Shown here: piece after piece, positions 18,401 through 25,744 of the stretch
How positions within the stretch are numbered: the first letter of the stretch is position 1
Layout: each line of letters begins with the position of its first letter
Assembly: GCA_016714895.1 (NCBI GenBank)
Contig: JADKBV010000001.1
Span: 558,001 to 622,000, forward strand
Length of the DNA stretch: 64,000 nucleotides
Reading direction: 5' to 3'
Origin: Saprospiraceae bacterium
Lineage (GTDB): Bacteria; Bacteroidota; Bacteroidia; Chitinophagales; Saprospiraceae
Made by a program: the position numbers and the translations under genes
Notes under the pieces: model-generated
What the model was told of the DNA's origin: nothing
The model's input: the letters and a program-made list of their open reading frames with translations, nothing else
Database searches by the model: none

Positions 18401-19915
18401 AATGGCGTGATAAAATTATGGGTAGAAGGCGGAACACCTCCATACCGTTACAAAATTTTACCGGGCAATAACTACATTGAATTATCAGATGAACTGATAT
18501 CATTGCCTGCAGGACAGTATCAGTTTGTCATTCAGGACTCATCAAACAATGATTATTTCACAAACAGAATTGCTGTCAAACAACCATCTAAACTGACCAA
18601 TCAAACCATCACTTCGTTTTATGACCTGAATATTGTGAGTACAGGTGGTGCAGGCTTCAGCAGGACGTACAGCATTAATGGTATATTAAATGATACTCCA
18701 ACGTTTATAAACGTTCCGAACGGCACATATATCACAGGAGTTACAGACTTTAATCAGTGTACCACTTATGACACGACGGAAGTCAACATTGCTCCACTTT
18801 CCATAGATAGTCTGATTTACGAAGACAGTCTCCTTTGTGCTGATGACATAACAAAAGTTAATCTAACTATCTCAGGAGGTTTTTCACCATATAAAATTAC
18901 CGTGGACAGCCTCAACACAGGTATAAATCTTATATATCTTAGGGCAGGATCCTACGATTTGCAAATAACAGACGCGGGAGGTAAAACCATCGGTCAAAAC
19001 ATTGTGATTTCCTCAAATCCTCCGTTATCCAACCAAGTGAACGTTGACCGAAGAGAAGTAAGTTGGTTAACTACAGGTGGCGTAGCTCCTTACTCCTATA
19101 GTTTGGATGGTAACAGTTTTTTTTCATTCGATTTTCTTCAGGATTTGTCTAACGGAAACTACTCTCTTTTGGTACGGGATTCTGTGGGTTGTGAAATTAC
19201 TTCCGATTTTAAGGTAAATATATTGGAATCAATAAATCTCAATATTGATCCAATAAAATGTTATGGTGAAAAAAGCAGTATAAGGATACAACCCGAGAAT
19301 GGCACACCTCCTTTCTATTTTGGTTTGAATAAAAATCAAATGGATACCATATCCGAATTTAAAGACATTTCAGCAGGTGCATATACCATATATGTGGCAG
19401 ATGCTGCAGGTGATTCACTGGAACAAAACATCAACATCAGCCAACCAGATAGCTTAAGTCTTGGTTTTTCGGTAAGTCTGGACACCTTGATTTTATTGCC
19501 TTCCGGAGGAACTCCCCCTTTCGAATTCAGCGTGGATAATGGTTTTACTTTTTTACCTTCCGGCACTTTCACAGGAGTTCCAAAAGGATCTTATTTTGTG
19601 CTTGTAAAAGACAAAAATGGTTGTTTGGCCGATACCATGGTAGAAATAACCTATTCTTCAGTGAATCAATATGCACAGGACAAAAAACCGGTCATATATC
19701 CGAATCCATCAAATGATTTTATCCGTATTTCAAATTTTGAATCTGATTTTTCAAAAAAACAAGTATACTTTACGGATGTCTTAGGTCAAAAGATTACGAT
19801 TCCGAACAACAAAGACCAAAACATCTGGGATATCAAAGATCTGAGTCCGGGGATATATTACATGAACATAAAAGATAGTTTGAACACATTCAGATTAAGT
19901 TTTATTAAAATATAA
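15461..19915 (+). CDS. T9SS-secreted reprolysin-like metalloprotease with SprB-like repeats
   Basis: A 1484-residue exported protein. Its signal peptide (hydrophobic residues 18-33, ending SFGQ) is followed by a propeptide-like region. The catalytic domain (about residues 210-420) has HEMGHQFRANH near residue 351, a metzincin-type HExxHxxxxxH zinc site, with the downstream TIMGYAG Met-turn, as in M12B-like proteases. The motif has Arg where the usual Gly stands. Ig/PKD-like domains follow, then about six SprB-like repeats with GG-T-PPY/F cores (GGTPPYRY, GGFSPY, GGVAPYSY, NGTPPFYF, GGTPPFEF; about residues 975-1400). The C-terminal 75 residues (VIYPNPSNDF...LSPGIYYMNI) form a T9SS type A sorting domain. 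It overlaps the convergent glycosyltransferase by 11 bases. Confidence 0.88.
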   Translation: MEKNPTFQFTPKFYTLKYIFTLISVLITLVSFGQTNSFWSVNQQKSKPDDSWTVHPQKYTSLHLDFDQIYKTLSAVPDGQKIKINIVNPEGSMELFEIEAIDIFEKNLKLRYQNIRSFYGSHTLRNAEKIALSISPYGCHVMVIKQSGEQYYIDPIYLNQPSENVVYYKQDLQNKAAKRFFCKMPEVSETESSDLIENSKTTESSERTGDCRLRTYRLALACTGEYANFHGGTIEKVLAAYNVGVTRLNLVYRKEIGIFMRLVDNTDKLIFLNASTDPYTNSNTGNMLNQNQTTVDNMIGRSNYDIGHVFGTGDGGIASLGSVCNGNRKAQGVTGRPSPVGDAFFIDYVAHEMGHQFRANHTQNNSCQRNSATAMEPGSASTIMGYAGICAPDVQNNSNDYFHAISLSEMSGFILSQNNCGVIENLGNNRPELTLDKSNYTIPVSTPFVLTGSAVDTDDDEITYTWEQMNNETALMPPRATNTVGPMFRSISPSTSPSRYFPDLTAKYGQWEVLPSVARSMVFRCTARDNSNLGGCTDEANITLQSVTSAGPFNVTLPSLDNVIWQTGGSGSVLWNVANTDKAPINCLFVNIYLSIDGGLTYPYLLAENIPNNGSYEVTVPNLPTTKARIMVKASDNVFFDTSNFPFTIKNIFEIIYADKNKEICSTNVVFPFEVRSLDNNANHRITFELLEAPTGISVTFPDTITQLPFQGQIEVASNFTFDPGEIMLVFNVNNPPYQFKDTLYIYSNGPVESNQFVLNQPTNGTFFPMGTSQVLCSWNEVLNGKYLVQISTHPDFTDSLTSEFVLEKSELLFNTENKLYFIRGKVLSDCGQTHWSETYMFSTDGKTKYTDPLLRNNNLIVNKNQQKLISKLNIDIDYEVRRPFSFRILTTPNEGIITVLKNNQTDTLQAGDLFYLEDIYDELVTYKHQGGSLTFDDMTFFIDNETERSSPYKLEINILQNNEFQAQAELIEDIKCHGENGVIKLWVEGGTPPYRYKILPGNNYIELSDELISLPAGQYQFVIQDSSNNDYFTNRIAVKQPSKLTNQTITSFYDLNIVSTGGAGFSRTYSINGILNDTPTFINVPNGTYITGVTDFNQCTTYDTTEVNIAPLSIDSLIYEDSLLCADDITKVNLTISGGFSPYKITVDSLNTGINLIYLRAGSYDLQITDAGGKTIGQNIVISSNPPLSNQVNVDRREVSWLTTGGVAPYSYSLDGNSFFSFDFLQDLSNGNYSLLVRDSVGCEITSDFKVNILESINLNIDPIKCYGEKSSIRIQPENGTPPFYFGLNKNQMDTISEFKDISAGAYTIYVADAAGDSLEQNINISQPDSLSLGFSVSLDTLILLPSGGTPPFEFSVDNGFTFLPSGTFTGVPKGSYFVLVKDKNGCLADTMVEITYSSVNQYAQDKKPVIYPNPSNDFIRISNFESDFSKKQVYFTDVLGQKITIPNNKDQNIWDIKDLSPGIYYMNIKDSLNTFRLSFIKI

Positions 19916-21191
19916 TAACCCCTTTTTTGTCAATATTTCGAAGGTGAAATAATATTTTTTCGGCTTCCGTTGCTGTTTCCGGTCCCCTTGTATTATTTGA
20001 CAAATACAAGAGACTTGCGTAGGCATCTGTTGGTTTTACATCATGTAGTCCGCCCTTGTCTCTTAGGTAATGACAATATTTCATCAGTTTAAAAGCATTA
20101 AACCATTGGTAAAACCTTTTTTGAAATCCGGCATAACTTTTTGAATTTTGTTTACAGTTTTCCAATGCCTTTTCGAATTCATTTTCATCTAAAAAGGAGT
20201 TAACAACCGGATCTATTGCTGACTTACAAGCATGCCATCCAACTTCATAGATCCTTGGCAATGAAGTAATAAAAGGTTTTAGTTTTTCAAAACTTACCGG
20301 ATTATAGGTCATTACGGGCTTTTCATCTTTCAATGCATCCCCTATTGCTTTACCAGTTCCAAAAGGAACCCTGTGAGAAATCCTGGGTGATGGAAAAACA
20401 CAAGTTTCACGAAGTTCGTTTACTTTTCCTTTATCACCGATTTTATGCAGAAAATAAAAATCTTCCCCCGCTTTCCTTTTATTCATTCCACCGTACAAAA
20501 CATAAGATGATGCTTTAACAGCCATACTGCTTCCTATCGTTTGAAACGCGTAAGGTAAACCAAGCCATTTTTGCAGACGAATAAATATTCTCAGGTGAAG
20601 TTCGTAAGCAATAATAGTATCTATTACATCAGCACCATACCTTACAACATCTAGTACATGCTCAAAATGAATGGATACTGCATCACAATCTTTTTCTTTT
20701 TCAAAATATCCTTTTAAGACTGACAAATAATTTAACGCTACCAGACTATCGGCATCAAGGCAAACAATTATACCCTCCTTATTATTTTTTTGAAATATTT
20801 TTACAGCATGATCCATACCTGCTTTTCTGGCCAGACCGACACCGGCATGTTTAGCAGGCATTTCCATTTCAGCGATAACCTTTATCTCAAAACCTTCTGT
20901 ATCCTTTACTTTAGCGCAAAATTGATGGACCGATTGCAAGGTCAAATCATTATTCTTCCTGATACCATCACCGGAAATCTCTGAAGCATTTATGACTACC
21001 AGTACGAGCGTCAGAACAGGTTGAAATTGATAAGAAGCATACAAACTATTTAACACCAAAAAAATATCGCCTTCGTCATAACTTGGGATTACGATGATCA
21101 GTTCAGGATCTACCTCCGGCAATGGGTGTACGGAAGTACTTACATGGCCATGCCGGTCGAGATAATGTGTATATATTTTATTAAAATCCAA
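19905..21191 (-). CDS. Family 2 glycosyltransferase
   Basis: A 428-residue GT-A fold enzyme. The nucleotide-sugar region begins with IIVIPSYDEGD (about residue 31), and the metal-binding DxD is in VCLDADSLV (about residue 147). An ED motif (KAGEDFYF, about residue 243) sits where GT2 enzymes place the catalytic base. No transmembrane helix is obvious, so it is probably cytoplasmic or peripheral. The start is TTG 21191: no nearby ATG exists and a -7 element ends about 20 bases upstream. Donor and acceptor are unknown; the divergent WbqC neighbour suggests polysaccharide synthesis. Confidence 0.82.
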   Translation of the reverse strand: MDFNKIYTHYLDRHGHVSTSVHPLPEVDPELIIVIPSYDEGDIFLVLNSLYASYQFQPVLTLVLVVINASEISGDGIRKNNDLTLQSVHQFCAKVKDTEGFEIKVIAEMEMPAKHAGVGLARKAGMDHAVKIFQKNNKEGIIVCLDADSLVALNYLSVLKGYFEKEKDCDAVSIHFEHVLDVVRYGADVIDTIIAYELHLRIFIRLQKWLGLPYAFQTIGSSMAVKASSYVLYGGMNKRKAGEDFYFLHKIGDKGKVNELRETCVFPSPRISHRVPFGTGKAIGDALKDEKPVMTYNPVSFEKLKPFITSLPRIYEVGWHACKSAIDPVVNSFLDENEFEKALENCKQNSKSYAGFQKRFYQWFNAFKLMKYCHYLRDKGGLHDVKPTDAYASLLYLSNNTRGPETATEAEKILFHLRNIDKKGVIIF

Positions 21192-21211
21192 AGGTTATAA
21201 TGTTTAAGAAA

Positions 21212-21241
21212 CAAAGATAATTCATTCAAAAGAATGGCAAA
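21212..21241 (-). promoter_or_regulatory. Promoter for the GT2 gene
   Basis: On the minus strand, TATCTTTG (21212-21219) is an exact -7 element and TTTG (21238-21241) lies 18 bases upstream, close to the Bacteroidota -33 spacing. The expected transcript start is just upstream of the TTG start codon at 21191. Confidence 0.6.
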
Positions 21242-21266
21242 GGTTTAATAAAAGCACAAAAATGAA

Positions 21267-21274
21267 TAATTTTG
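21267..21274 (+). promoter_or_regulatory. -7 element for wbqC-like gene, predicting a leaderless mRNA
   Basis: TAATTTTG is an exact TAnnTTTG with a near -33 (GTTTA at 21243-21247). It ends 5 bases before the ATG at 21279, so transcription would begin at or next to the start codon. Confidence 0.5.
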
Positions 21275-21278
21275 TGGC

Positions 21279-21905
21279 ATGATACTTCTTCAAGAAACAC
21301 AAACTTTCAGTCCGGCTTCAGTATTCAGCTTATATCTTTCCGTTGAAGAGGTACAGATAGAAGCGTGTGAAAATTATCAAAAAAGAAGTCTCCGCAATAA
21401 ATATCACATATTAACTTCACAAGGTCCGCTCGCATTAACCATACCTCTAAAGAGTGGTAAAAACGCTCAAATGCCCATAAAAGAGGTTTCAATTTCTTAT
21501 GAAGAAAACTGGCCGAAACATCACCTCCATACCCTAAAATCCGCTTATGGAAAAAGTCCGTATTTTGAATTTTACTTTGACAAAATTGAAAATCTTTTCA
21601 ACAAAAACATTCCGAATCTGTACGATTTTAATTTGTCTGCATTAAACCTATTGATAAAATTATTGAAAATACCCGTTTCCGTGTCGGAAAGTTCCGACTT
21701 TATCAAAGATACAGATGATACTATAATCAATATCAGAAACAAATCTGTGAATAAACCATTCTGCCTGGAAATGCAGGAGGTTCCTTATGTTCAGGTCTGG
21801 AGTAAAAGCCATACATTTTATCACGAACTCAGCATTTTGGACGCTTTATTTTGTGTTGGCCCCCAAACTATTGAGATTTTATCTAAAAATGTCGAAAAAT
21901 TATAA
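21279..21905 (+). CDS. WbqC family protein
   Basis: A 208-residue protein of the WbqC-like family, found in O-antigen and polysaccharide clusters; its biochemical role is not settled. The recognisable N-terminal half includes EACENYQKRSLRNKYHI (about residues 30-46), SGPL-like turns, IPLKSG and ENWPKHHLHTLKSAYGKSPYF (about residues 78-98), where the W-x-x-x-H and YGK-PYF pattern is diagnostic. It is divergent from a family 2 glycosyltransferase, supporting a glycan role. The start ATG lies 5 bases after the -7 box. Confidence 0.85.
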   Translation: MILLQETQTFSPASVFSLYLSVEEVQIEACENYQKRSLRNKYHILTSQGPLALTIPLKSGKNAQMPIKEVSISYEENWPKHHLHTLKSAYGKSPYFEFYFDKIENLFNKNIPNLYDFNLSALNLLIKLLKIPVSVSESSDFIKDTDDTIINIRNKSVNKPFCLEMQEVPYVQVWSKSHTFYHELSILDALFCVGPQTIEILSKNVEKL

Positions 21906-22147
21906 CGGAAAATTGCTTCAGAACCTTTGTTCAGACAACATAGATTTAAACAAAAAGAAGATTTATTATATCATACCTTGGTTTGATATTCGAAGAAAAC
22001 CCTTAACTTTGATTTTTTAACATATGGTTTTCAAACACATGAACCCTCACAAATATATTTTTTTAAGAAAAAAACAATCTTCAAAAGGGAGGGCCTTCTG
22101 AATGTTTTAAAACCGTTTAACAAAAAGTGAAAATTAAAAGATAAAAG

Positions 22148-23854
22148 ATGAAAGCATATACAGACGATGTCATCATCAAAAAAACTCAAATTCTACAAAA
22201 CATTATGGCAGATCTTGAACTGTTGTCCCGCGAAATTGGCAACGACCAGATGTCTGATACGGTTCATGAGCTGTCCATGCGCATTGAAACACCTTTTACT
22301 TTTGTGATCGTAGGTGAAGTGAAAGCCGGGAAAAGCAGTTTTATCAATGCCCTTTTGGAGTCTGATTCCGAAATTTGTAAAGTAGCTCCTTCTCCGATGA
22401 CAGATACAATCCAACAAATCATATTCGGAGAGACCGAAAAAACAGAGATTGTAAATGCTTATCTTAAAAAAATATATCAAAATATAGAGATTCTTAGGGA
22501 AATTGCCATTGTTGACACTCCGGGAACCAATACCATCGTTGCCCATCATCAGGAAATTACAGAAAGGTTTATTCCTTATTCCGATCTGATTGTTTTTGTT
22601 TTTGAGGCAAAAAATCCATATCGTCAATCCTCTTGGGAATTTTTTGATTATATTCATGCTGAATGGCGTCGTAAAGTCATTTTTGTTTTACAACAAAAGG
22701 ATCTGTTACCTGAACAAGATCTTCAAATCAATATTGATGGCGTCCGAAAACACGCCATTGAAAAAGGAATAGAAAATCCCGTCATCTTTGCTGTTTCAGC
22801 AAAAAAGGAAATAGAAAAACTTACAGAAGAAAGCGGTTTTTCGTCCTTAAGATCATACTTACAGGAAAACATTACAGGCGGACGTGCGGCATTCCTCAAG
22901 TTGGAAAATAATATCAACACCTTGTTGACCATTACAAAAAAACTGGATTCGAGTATCGAAATCAGAAAAAAACAGTATCTCGCAGATGTCAGATTCAGAG
23001 AAGACATCACGGAAATCATGAACCAACATGAAAACAAAACGAAATATCAGATTAATATTCTGACAGAAAACCTTTTGAACAGTTACCATAAAATCACTGA
23101 AGAAAAAAGAGCTGACCTGAATGAAGGTTTGTCCTTGGGTAGTGTCATCAAAAGGACTTTTAATTCATTGTTCGGAAGTACAGGCAATCTTAAAGAATGG
23201 CTGGAACATCAATCCAAAGATTTTGAGTCAAAACTGAATACAAGATTAAAAGACCGGCTTCAGGAAGGCATCATTGATGTAGCAGAACATATTCAGACCA
23301 TGGGTAAAATGGTAGACCATAAGCTCAAACAATCAGAAACTATATTAAAAAACAGCGATGAAATATTTGCTGATATTGCTGAAAGACGATTGAATGTACT
23401 CAGAGATCTGCAACAAAATGTAGGTCAGTTTATGAATACCGCTGAAAACTTTTATGATGAAAAAATCATGCGTGATTCAGGAAAAATAGCGCCAAATTTT
23501 GCTGCGGGAAGTGGGATTGCCATTGTAGGTGTTGTACTGGCTGCAGCAATAAATGGTGCTGTATTTGACATTACAGGTGGTGTACTGACAGCAGTTGGAG
23601 TCCTTTTTGCAGGCGTTACCCTTGGAATCAATAAAGGAAAAATTATAAAAAAATTTGATGAAGAAATCATCAGAGGTAGCACACGAATAAATGAAGAAAT
23701 TCAGGAAGGATTAAGTCAATATACCCGAAGAATCAGGCAAAAAATAGAAACCAATTTTGTAGAATTCGATCAATTGCTTACCAAAGAAAGCGAGACATTA
23801 TTACATTTTGAAGAGATGCAAAAAGTTATTCAGGAAAAACTAAATCAATTGTAA
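22148..23854 (+). CDS. Dynamin-family (BDLP-like) large GTPase
   Basis: A 568-residue GTPase. G1 is GEVKAGKSS (about residues 57-65), G2 is the Thr in PSPMTDT, G3 is DTPG (about residue 123), and the G4 position reads QQKD rather than NKxD or TKxD. Long helical, coiled-coil-prone regions (about residues 260-430) make up the expected trunk. Two adjacent hydrophobic segments (about residues 450-495; AGSGIAIVGVVLAAAI and GVLTAVGVLFAGVTLG) resemble the membrane-binding paddle of bacterial dynamin-like proteins. It is a single gene, not the tandem pair common elsewhere, with a strong terminator behind it. A membrane-remodelling or membrane-stress role is inferred. Confidence 0.85.
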   Translation: MKAYTDDVIIKKTQILQNIMADLELLSREIGNDQMSDTVHELSMRIETPFTFVIVGEVKAGKSSFINALLESDSEICKVAPSPMTDTIQQIIFGETEKTEIVNAYLKKIYQNIEILREIAIVDTPGTNTIVAHHQEITERFIPYSDLIVFVFEAKNPYRQSSWEFFDYIHAEWRRKVIFVLQQKDLLPEQDLQINIDGVRKHAIEKGIENPVIFAVSAKKEIEKLTEESGFSSLRSYLQENITGGRAAFLKLENNINTLLTITKKLDSSIEIRKKQYLADVRFREDITEIMNQHENKTKYQINILTENLLNSYHKITEEKRADLNEGLSLGSVIKRTFNSLFGSTGNLKEWLEHQSKDFESKLNTRLKDRLQEGIIDVAEHIQTMGKMVDHKLKQSETILKNSDEIFADIAERRLNVLRDLQQNVGQFMNTAENFYDEKIMRDSGKIAPNFAAGSGIAIVGVVLAAAINGAVFDITGGVLTAVGVLFAGVTLGINKGKIIKKFDEEIIRGSTRINEEIQEGLSQYTRRIRQKIETNFVEFDQLLTKESETLLHFEEMQKVIQEKLNQL

Positions 23855-23870
23855 ACCTTTAATGGTATAA

Positions 23871-23910
23871 AAAAAAAGACCTGTTTTGTTATAAAACAGG
23901 TCTTTTTTTT
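23871..23910. terminator. Bidirectional rho-independent terminator
   Basis: Perfect 10-bp stem GACCTGTTTT / AAAACAGGTC (23878-23887 with 23893-23902) and a 5-base loop, flanked by A and T runs on both sides. It separates the convergent dynamin-like and TlpA-like genes and can serve both. Confidence 0.9.
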
Positions 23911-23927
23911 AAATTTTTCCTAAAGGA

Positions 23928-25031
23928 CTATAAGAACTTTTTAACCTGTTCTTCCAAATCGTTTCTTGGATTTAAGGCAACAATGGTTCCATCTTTACCA
24001 ATCAAAAATGTCTGAGGAATACTGCGGACACCATACTCCTGAGCAGGTGCACATTCCCACTTTTTAAGATCACTGACATGACCATCCCAAGTTAACTTAT
24101 CTTGCTCAATAGCTGTAAGCCATCTTGTTTTTTGCTGATCCATCATGGTACTCAACTGACTGGGATCAGTGATTTGTGCTGATGTTCTGGAATCAATACC
24201 ATCCAAAGAAACACTAAACACGTCAAAACCTTTAGATTTGTATTTTTGATAAATTTCGACAACATGCGGATTTGCTTTTCTACATGGACCGCACCAGGAA
24301 GCCCAAAAGTCGACCAGAACAACTTTACCTTTGTAATCAGACAACTTTCTTACTTTGCCATCAGGTCCTGGCAATGAAATTTCAGGAGCCGGCTGACCCA
24401 GCTGAATTTTTGCTGAAGCTTGTTGCATTTTGACAGACTGTGCCAATTGACCAACCATTTGCTGATAGGATTGGGCTATCTCCTGTTCCGGATATTTACT
24501 TAGGTAACGGCCACTCACCTTAGTATGTAAATCAATAAATTCCGGTCTGATTGTAAACAATCTGGTAGCAATCTGGTAAGCAACCATTGGATCTGCTTCG
24601 TCAGATGTATATTTTTGTAAAGCCGGAACATCAATCACTTTATTGATATAGTCAAGAACTTTTTTGTTGTAGGATTCTGACAAAGGAGAACCTGTAATGG
24701 TGTAATTAAAATTATTCAACTCTGCCAGTTTGCCCTTTACTTCAATTTTTTTCTCACTTCCGTCAGCTATGATGTCTATTAACTGTGCTCCTACCCTAAG
24801 TCTGTAAATACCTTTTTTAAGCCCTTCAGGCAACTTAAATTCAAAGCTTCCACCTTGTCCGATTTCCGAGGTCAACAAAATTTCAGAATTATTACCTCCT
24901 TTCATTTTGTCAAGATAAATAGTCATCCTGTCCGCACCTTCCAATACACCCGAGATTTTAGTTCCTTTGTTGGCTGCACAAGCAGACACCATCAGGACTG
25001 AAAATACGAGAAAAAATACATTCTTAAGCAT
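23928..25031 (-). CDS. TlpA-like thioredoxin-fold lipoprotein with DUF4369 domain
   Basis: A 367-residue lipoprotein, starting at ATG 25031: the signal peptide ends in a lipobox-like VSAC at residue 18. Residues about 25-120 look like the DUF4369 beta domain common in Bacteroidota. Residues about 225-367 are a thioredoxin/AhpC-like domain with the redox motif WASWCGPC (about residue 266). Such proteins reduce or isomerise disulfides in the periplasm. An upstream extension to 25118 is unlikely because the promoter lies inside it. The last helix (DLEEQVKKFL) looks complete, and a bidirectional terminator follows. Confidence 0.9.
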   Translation of the reverse strand: MLKNVFFLVFSVLMVSACAANKGTKISGVLEGADRMTIYLDKMKGGNNSEILLTSEIGQGGSFEFKLPEGLKKGIYRLRVGAQLIDIIADGSEKKIEVKGKLAELNNFNYTITGSPLSESYNKKVLDYINKVIDVPALQKYTSDEADPMVAYQIATRLFTIRPEFIDLHTKVSGRYLSKYPEQEIAQSYQQMVGQLAQSVKMQQASAKIQLGQPAPEISLPGPDGKVRKLSDYKGKVVLVDFWASWCGPCRKANPHVVEIYQKYKSKGFDVFSVSLDGIDSRTSAQITDPSQLSTMMDQQKTRWLTAIEQDKLTWDGHVSDLKKWECAPAQEYGVRSIPQTFLIGKDGTIVALNPRNDLEEQVKKFL

Positions 25032-25069
25032 ATATTTGATTTTATTAATAAAATATTTTAATGAACGTG

Positions 25070-25100
25070 CAAAAATATAGACTATACCATAGTAAAACAA
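25070..25100 (-). promoter_or_regulatory. Promoter for the TlpA-like gene
   Basis: On the minus strand TTG (25098-25100), a 20-base spacer, and TATTTTTG (25070-25077) together match the Bacteroidota -33/-7 consensus. The transcript would start about 35 bases before ATG 25031. Confidence 0.7.
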
Positions 25101-25287
25101 TAGGTATTCACTTAACAAGCTAAAAATTGTCGTTTTTTACAGATATTTATGAATATATTAACAAAAAATATGCATAATGATCTGAGTTAAAGAAAAAAAA
25201 GAAATCGCAATTCCCTTTTTTAACTAAAACCGGAATAAAAAAAAACTATATAAAATATTTCACAGATATGAAAATACATGTCAGAAA

Positions 25288-25626
25288 CTAAAGTTCTTTG
25301 TCATAATTATTATCTCTGGGTTTAAATCGTTTTTCCTGATAAGGTCTTTCAGTATTGTTAAAATCATAATCTGGCAATAGATTGTTTTTTAAAAATGAAA
25401 CAGCATTTTCAAGTTCTGAAATAAACTTATTTACATCTTCTTTATACAAATGTATCTTATTACGGATGGGTGGTTCGGATTCATGTTTTTTCAAAGTTTC
25501 AGAAATAACAATATAGTAATCGTTAAATTTTGACTTTTGAATATCTATAAAATAAAGTCTTTTGTCACCCGATTTAATTTTCGCTGAAAATTCCGGGTAT
25601 GGCTTGTTAAAATTTTTGTCGGACAC
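25288..25626 (-). CDS. PUR-family DNA/RNA-binding protein (DUF3276)
   Basis: A 112-residue protein of the bacterial Pur-alpha-like family (DUF3276), a Bacteroidota hallmark that binds single-stranded nucleic acid in the structures known. Family features are FSAKIKSGDKRLYFIDIQKS (about residues 13-32), DYYIVISETLKK and HLYKEDVNKF. The C-terminus is basic and asparagine-rich. It starts with GTG; there is no in-frame ATG nearby and a matching promoter is 27 bases upstream. It is monocistronic by position. Confidence 0.87.
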   Translation of the reverse strand: MSDKNFNKPYPEFSAKIKSGDKRLYFIDIQKSKFNDYYIVISETLKKHESEPPIRNKIHLYKEDVNKFISELENAVSFLKNNLLPDYDFNNTERPYQEKRFKPRDNNYDKEL

Positions 25627-25652
25627 AACGTTGCTTTTAAATGTTTAAAAGT

Positions 25653-25682
25653 CAAATATAGTCAATATCTCAAATATGCAAA
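25653..25682 (-). promoter_or_regulatory. Promoter for the PUR-family gene
   Basis: Minus-strand TTTG (25679-25682), 18-base spacer, then TATATTTG (25653-25660), an exact TAnnTTTG. Confidence 0.6.
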
Positions 25683-25744
25683 ATAAATATTGTAATTCCG
25701 CTCATTTTAAACCATTAATTTTTCAAAATGGCATTTTAAACACA

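Noticed and set aside
18380..19660. Possible tandem DNA repeat in the protease gene
   Set aside because: The repeats are protein-level SprB-like domains and differ too much in DNA to be a true nucleotide tandem repeat.
21787..22020. 77-codon frame overlapping the end of the wbqC-like gene
   Set aside because: It lies mostly in another frame of a conserved gene and its tail covers a spacer; no sign of coding.
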